Shown here piece by piece: positions 34,524 to 36,931 of a stretch of DNA of 36,931 bases. The position numbers were made by a program, and so were the translations under genes. Below the pieces are notes generated by a model that saw nothing but the letters and a program-made list of their open reading frames with translations, was not told where the DNA came from and did not search any database. The first letter of the stretch is position 1. Each line of letters begins with the position of its first letter. The stretch lies in contig CAJOHK010000010.1 in NCBI GenBank assembly GCA_905234285.1, positions 1 through 36,931 on the forward strand, given 5' to 3'. The stretch is from an uncultured Bacteroidales bacterium. GTDB lineage: Bacteria; Bacteroidota; Bacteroidia; Bacteroidales; UBA932.

Positions 34524-34580
34524 GCCCACGTTACCCCCTCCCGAAACCAGGACGTTCGTATCGATGGCTGCGTAAATCAT
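34521..34580 (-). pseudogene. truncated PIN-domain toxin
   Basis: On the minus strand an ATG at 34580 overlaps the antitoxin stop as ATGA, the usual coupling of toxin-antitoxin pairs. The frame reads MIYAAIDTNVLVSGGGN and stops after 19 residues. DTNVLVS is the first acidic motif of PIN-domain RNase toxins, which are ~130-140 residues long. The rest is missing; the pyrophosphatase gene lies directly beyond. It can have no nuclease activity. Confidence 0.72.
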
Positions 34581-34870
34581 TTTCCCTTTGATTTGCGGTA
34601 ATTGGAAATGAGTTCATCGATTTGCTCGTCGGTCCATTGCTGCTCGTTAGACTCTTGCAATTCTTTCAACGCACGTTGGGCCTGCGCCGAGCGTAATTCC
34701 CGGCTATTTTTTGAGATGGTTACCGGGAAGGGAATTCCGTTTTCTCTTACCACGGTGCGTGCAAAAATGTTAATTGCAGCATTCACGCTTAACCCCAATT
34801 GCTTGCAAATAGCATCGAATTGCGGTTTGATTTCGGAATCAATGTGTACGGATGTTGCGGTCTGTGCCAT
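34577..34870 (-). CDS. RelB/DinJ-family antitoxin
   Basis: A 97-residue protein counted from MAQTATSV (the ATG two codons earlier at 34876 is also possible). The N-terminal ribbon-helix-helix part (TSVHIDSEIKPQFDAICKQL...GLSVNAAINIFARTVV) is typical of RelB/DinJ; the charged C-terminal half would bind the toxin. Antitoxins of this type repress their own operon. Its partner gene is the truncated PIN toxin that overlaps its stop, so the module is reduced to an orphan antitoxin. It might still neutralise a related toxin elsewhere. Confidence 0.88.
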   Translation of the reverse strand: MAQTATSVHIDSEIKPQFDAICKQLGLSVNAAINIFARTVVRENGIPFPVTISKNSRELRSAQAQRALKELQESNEQQWTDEQIDELISNYRKSKGK

Positions 34871-34974
34871 AATCATTCAATTTCTGCACAAATAGACATA
34901 TTTTATATCAAAACGAACCAATTTGATATTAAAATAGATTCAAGATTATCGGCAAACCAGCGCCATGACGTCGC

Positions 34975-35030
34975 TTGCCGCCACGACAGAAAATGTGCCT
35001 TCTGGCGCACGTTAGCTGTCGTGGCGGCAA
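34975..35030. repeat. 15-bp perfect palindrome with nested hairpin
   Basis: TTGCCGCCACGACAG (34975-34989) and CTGTCGTGGCGGCAA (35016-35030) pair without mismatch. The 26-base loop holds a smaller hairpin (GTGCC/GGCGCAC) and ACGTTAG, also seen in the hairpins at 1816-1901. No T-run follows, so it is not a standard terminator. Confidence 0.75.
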
Positions 35031-35117
35031 CGTTTTAGGCCCGGAAGAGCGTTTCTCTTGCCGCCAATACACAAAAACAGCCTTCCAGGCCGTTCTGGTT
35101 GTCAAAGCGGCTATATG

Positions 35118-35148
35118 TTTGATATGAGCATAATTATTTATATCTTTG
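35118..35148 (+). promoter_or_regulatory. Bacteroidetes promoter of leader RNA copy 1
   Basis: TTTG (35118-35121), 19 bases, then TATCTTTG (35141-35148): an exact fit to the -33 TTTG / -7 TAnnTTTG architecture. The same arrangement with the same spacing recurs at 35968-35998. Confidence 0.75.
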
Positions 35149-35283
35149 TAACGCTGACAGTTAACAACAGCAGACATATGGAACGCAAACGCGCGCCCTT
35201 ACCGCTCGGATAAAGTCTGGTAAATTTTGGATGGCGATAAGTTTTTCTCTCGTACCTCAGGTGTAGAGTCTCCGCTTACTCCC
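35149..35283 (+). ncRNA. structured leader RNA, copy 1
   Basis: The first ~130 bases after the promoter are a diverged copy of 35999-36130. Four shared helices can be drawn: P1 (35153-35156 with 35168-35171), P2 (35180-35186 with 35191-35197, AAAC loop), P3 (35198-35205 with 35234-35241) enclosing P3a (35212-35216 with 35224-35228), and P4 (35247-35250 and 35252-35255 with 35261-35268). Most differences between copies keep pairing: CTCT/AGAG here is CTCC/GGAG in copy 2. It leads into the secreted-protein gene at 35383. I cannot match it to a named Rfam family. Confidence 0.68.
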
Positions 35284-35382
35284 ATGCCTTCATCACGCCA
35301 CTCCGCGAATAGGGCACAACTTTGGGAGGGTTTAGGTATATTGAACTAATCACCTTTTTTGCACTATACAAAACACGTATTT

Positions 35383-35904
35383 ATGAAAAAGCTATTTACA
35401 ATCTGCGCTATTTGCCTGCTTTCCGCCAACACTGTGTTTGCGGCGAAGCCACTGAAGGTTGCCGATGGCAGCCTGGATGTCCTAAAGAAAGATGCCACGG
35501 CAACGTGGAGCATTGATCTTTCCAACGCCGTTTTTGAAAAAGACGGAGACTTTAAAGCCTGGTGCGGCCCCGATTATGATGAGCGCGTGAGGCTCATGGA
35601 CGAGGCTTTTTTCAACGGTTTTAACAGGTATAGTACTGGTCTTAAATTGGTTAATGAAGGCGAAACCCCGTATAAGCTTGTATTCAAAGTGCGCGAATTT
35701 GAGCGTAAGCAGGGGCCTGGTATGTGGGGAAGTTGCTTTATCAAGGTGTATGGAACACTGGAAATTGAGGATGCTGCAACAGGCGAGAAGGTGTTGGTTC
35801 TAGATGTAGATGGTGTGAAGGGAGACACGGATTTTGTAGAAACAGACCGCTTCCCGAAGACCATGGATTGGCTTTGTCGGGATATCTTCAAGTTGAAGAA
35901 ATAA
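35383..35904 (+). CDS. unknown secreted protein, AAKPLK family, paralogue 2
   Basis: A 173-residue protein counted from ATG 35383, which begins the signal peptide MKKLFTICAICLLSANTVFA; the upstream in-frame ATG at 35359 does not improve it. The mature part, KPLKVADGSLDVLKKDATAT to TDRFPKTMDWLCRDIFKLKK, is a paralogue of the 28335 product. The middle of this copy has extra Cys residues (WCGPDYDE, WGSCFIKVYG). Function unknown. Unlike paralogue 1 it is expressed behind a ~230-base structured leader. Confidence 0.82.
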   Translation: MKKLFTICAICLLSANTVFAAKPLKVADGSLDVLKKDATATWSIDLSNAVFEKDGDFKAWCGPDYDERVRLMDEAFFNGFNRYSTGLKLVNEGETPYKLVFKVREFERKQGPGMWGSCFIKVYGTLEIEDAATGEKVLVLDVDGVKGDTDFVETDRFPKTMDWLCRDIFKLKK

Positions 35905-35967
35905 GTTCCAGAGACCTATTGAACGGGGGTGAAAGCGCTAGTTCTTACTCCCGTTTTTGCTTGATTA

Positions 35968-35998
35968 TTTGTACTCTAACAAAAAACTATTATATTTG
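35968..35998 (+). promoter_or_regulatory. Bacteroidetes promoter of leader RNA copy 2
   Basis: TTTG (35968-35971), 19 bases, then TATATTTG (35991-35998). Same elements and spacing as the promoter of copy 1. Confidence 0.75.
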
Positions 35999-36130
35999 TA
36001 ACGCCGACCAGTGCGTCGGCAGACATATTTTGGAACGCGAAAGCGTGCCTTTATCGCTCGGATAAAATCTGGTAAATTTTAGGATGGCGATAAGCTTTAC
36101 TCCTGTGCTTCAGGCGCGGAGCTGTTGCTT
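35999..36130 (+). ncRNA. structured leader RNA, copy 2
   Basis: Helices are stronger than in copy 1: P1 GCCGAC/GTCGGC (36003-36008 with 36015-36020), P2 GGAACGC/GCGTGCC closed by a GAAA tetraloop (36032-36049), P3 TTATCGC/GCGATAA (36051-36057 with 36087-36093), P3a AAAAT/ATTTT (36064-36068 with 36076-36080), P4 CTCC-T-GTGC/GCGC-GGAG (36100-36108 with 36114-36121). The loop of P3a, CTGGTAA, is identical in both copies. It leads into the gene at 36253, unrelated to the gene behind copy 1, so the RNA moves or duplicates independently of the coding sequence. Confidence 0.7.
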
Positions 36131-36252
36131 ATTTTCCATCCGTGGTTTTACCAGAGCCCTTCCGAGAAAATACAGACAAGGCTCTGCGTCTTCTTTTATA
36201 TGGTTCTGCCAGAGGCTGTTCGACGGAAAGACAACCATTAAACCACATTATT

Positions 36253-36828
36253 ATGAAACACTTACTGTCTATTGGAACTGTTGTATTCCTTTGCTTCGTT
36301 GCCTCTTATTCGGTAAAAGCACAAACTTACAACAGAGTGGAAATTAACAGAGGAGATTTCTATCTGAACAATGTAAAACAAACGGACTCGCAAGTTCGTG
36401 AGATTCTTGGTGAGGAGATTTATAATCAGACCTACGTTAGTGCACAGAAACAACGCAAACGGGGCAATATCCTAATGATTGCAGGCGGCGCAACCGCCGG
36501 TGTTGGCGCTGGACTTGTCATTGCCGGTGCTGCGGGAGCTTTTGGGACCTTGACGCACACATGGTACTATGATCCCAGAACGGGCAAGACTTGGGGGGAC
36601 CAGTACAATTATGATGACAATCTGGATAAAATGGCCCCTATCATGATGATAGGCTATGGCGTGTTGGCCGTTGGTACCACGGTCCTTGGAGGTGGAATTG
36701 CGTTTAAAATCATTGGCGGCAAGCGTCTCCAATGGGTAGAACAAGAAGCTAATCGCAAAATGAGACAAGATGTTAGCCTTAATATTGGCACGACAAAGTA
36801 TGGTGTAGGTATTACGATGAGATTTTAA
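36253..36828 (+). CDS. unknown envelope protein with glycine-rich hydrophobic segments
   Basis: A 191-residue protein; ATG 36253 begins a good signal peptide (to about residue 24, SVKAQ), so the longer upstream frame is rejected. Two glycine-rich hydrophobic stretches follow, ILMIAGGATAGVGAGLVIAG (about 72-91) and MMIGYGVLAVGTTVLGGGIA (about 131-150), separated by a Tyr/Asp-rich hydrophilic loop. The end, LNIGTTKYGVGITMRF, resembles a closing outer-membrane beta strand with terminal Phe. I do not recognise a family; similar proteins are seen in Bacteroides as hypotheticals. Confidence 0.75.
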   Translation: MKHLLSIGTVVFLCFVASYSVKAQTYNRVEINRGDFYLNNVKQTDSQVREILGEEIYNQTYVSAQKQRKRGNILMIAGGATAGVGAGLVIAGAAGAFGTLTHTWYYDPRTGKTWGDQYNYDDNLDKMAPIMMIGYGVLAVGTTVLGGGIAFKIIGGKRLQWVEQEANRKMRQDVSLNIGTTKYGVGITMRF

Positions 36829-36846
36829 ATGCAATGAAACACCCAT

Positions 36847-36929
36847 GAACTTTTCAAGTTCGTCCACGAGAATGTAAATAAGAAGTGTTACCTTTGGTAT
36901 CGAACCAAAGCTAACACTTACGATGGACG
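36847..36929. repeat. nested hairpins at the window's right edge
   Basis: GAACTT/AAGTTC (36847-36861) is followed by a long stem, AAGTGTTA-C-CTTTGGT (36883-36898) with ACCAAAG-C-TAACACTT (36904-36919), 15 pairs with one C-C mismatch and an ATCGA loop. CGTCCA (36861-36866) and TGGACG (36924-36929) can close around it. An ATG lies at 36923. It could be a leader structure, a terminator, or the end hairpin of a mobile element that continues outside the window. Confidence 0.6.
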
Positions 36930-36931
36930 GA

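Larger units (their letters stand above)
34877..35148. other. gene-free AT-rich stretch with palindromes and a promoter
   Basis: No coding frame here is convincing. The stretch holds the antitoxin promoter region, the large palindrome at 34975-35030, a second CTTGCCGCCA at 35057-35066 matching the palindrome's left arm, and the promoter at 35118-35148. Base composition is more AT-rich than the first 34 kb. Confidence 0.6.
35905..36252. other. gene-free stretch with promoter, leader RNA and hairpins
   Basis: This interval contains promoter 35968-35998, leader RNA copy 2, and after it an inverted repeat CAGAGCC...GGCTCTG (36150-36156 with 36178-36184) followed by a T-rich run, a possible attenuator ahead of the gene at 36253. 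The frame open from 36084 to 36252 reads through the leader and is not credible as protein. Confidence 0.5.

Noticed and set aside
36084..36252. Coding frames running through leader RNA copy 2
   Set aside because: They overlap the structured leader and lack a start context; the gene at 36253 begins with a proper signal peptide.
1..36931. CRISPR arrays, tRNA or rRNA genes
   Set aside because: No regularly spaced direct repeats, no cas-like genes and no tRNA cloverleaf or rRNA segments were seen when the intergenic regions were read.

Overview
The window is chromosomal DNA of a member of the order Bacteroidales, probably from an uncultured, gut-type lineage. The evidence is a SusC/SusD pair, BACON and fimbrillin-like lipoproteins, a membrane pyrophosphatase, a DUF6377-type regulator, and promoters with the Bacteroidetes -33 TTTG / -7 TAnnTTTG architecture. 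Genus cannot be fixed from the sequence. Most coding DNA is GC-rich; the last ~2.4 kb is clearly more AT-rich and looks accessory.

Layout. (1) 93-1580: LptE-like lipoprotein, an unnamed cytoplasmic protein and SecG in one rightward operon, ended by a terminator. (2) 1640-2045: a gene-free stretch packed with inverted repeats, including two attC/REP-like hairpins and the first copy of a 102-bp dispersed terminator element. (3) 2083-5673: a serpin lipoprotein (leftward) and a ClpB lacking its N-terminal domain (rightward). (4) 5677-21885: a polysaccharide-utilization-like locus. A membrane regulator (DUF6377 type) is divergent from a BACON lipoprotein, a fimbrillin-like lipoprotein, a decayed SGNH hydrolase, SusC, SusD, a lipoprotein of the endonuclease/exonuclease/phosphatase (EEP) superfamily, a 981-residue fusion of a glycosidase-like barrel (DUF6259 type) with a second EEP domain, a 51-residue small protein, and a second fimbrillin-like lipoprotein whose frame runs through one TGA into a third EEP domain. 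(5) 21969-28276: a sugar uptake and catabolism block (MFS transporter, arabinose/fucose-isomerase-like protein, mannose-6-phosphate-isomerase-like protein, ROK kinase, aldose-epimerase-like protein). (6) 28335-34487: an unknown secreted protein, the second 102-bp element, pheS, a small exported protein, a C69 dipeptidase and the Na+-type membrane pyrophosphatase. (7) 34521-36931: a RelB/DinJ-like antitoxin with a truncated PIN-toxin remnant, a large palindrome, and two secreted-protein genes, each behind the same promoter and the same structured leader RNA.

How it fits together. The locus at 7-22 kb would bind and import a glycan (SusC/SusD plus accessory surface lipoproteins), cut it with the barrel enzyme, and remove phosphate or phosphodiester groups with the EEP domains. 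Three EEP domains in one locus suggest a phosphorylated glycan or glycoconjugate; this is inference. The block at 22-28 kb could take up and channel a released monosaccharide. The most unusual signals are the in-frame TGA between an otherwise intact lipoprotein and an intact EEP domain, the glycosidase-EEP fusion, and the duplicated leader RNA whose stems show compensatory base changes.
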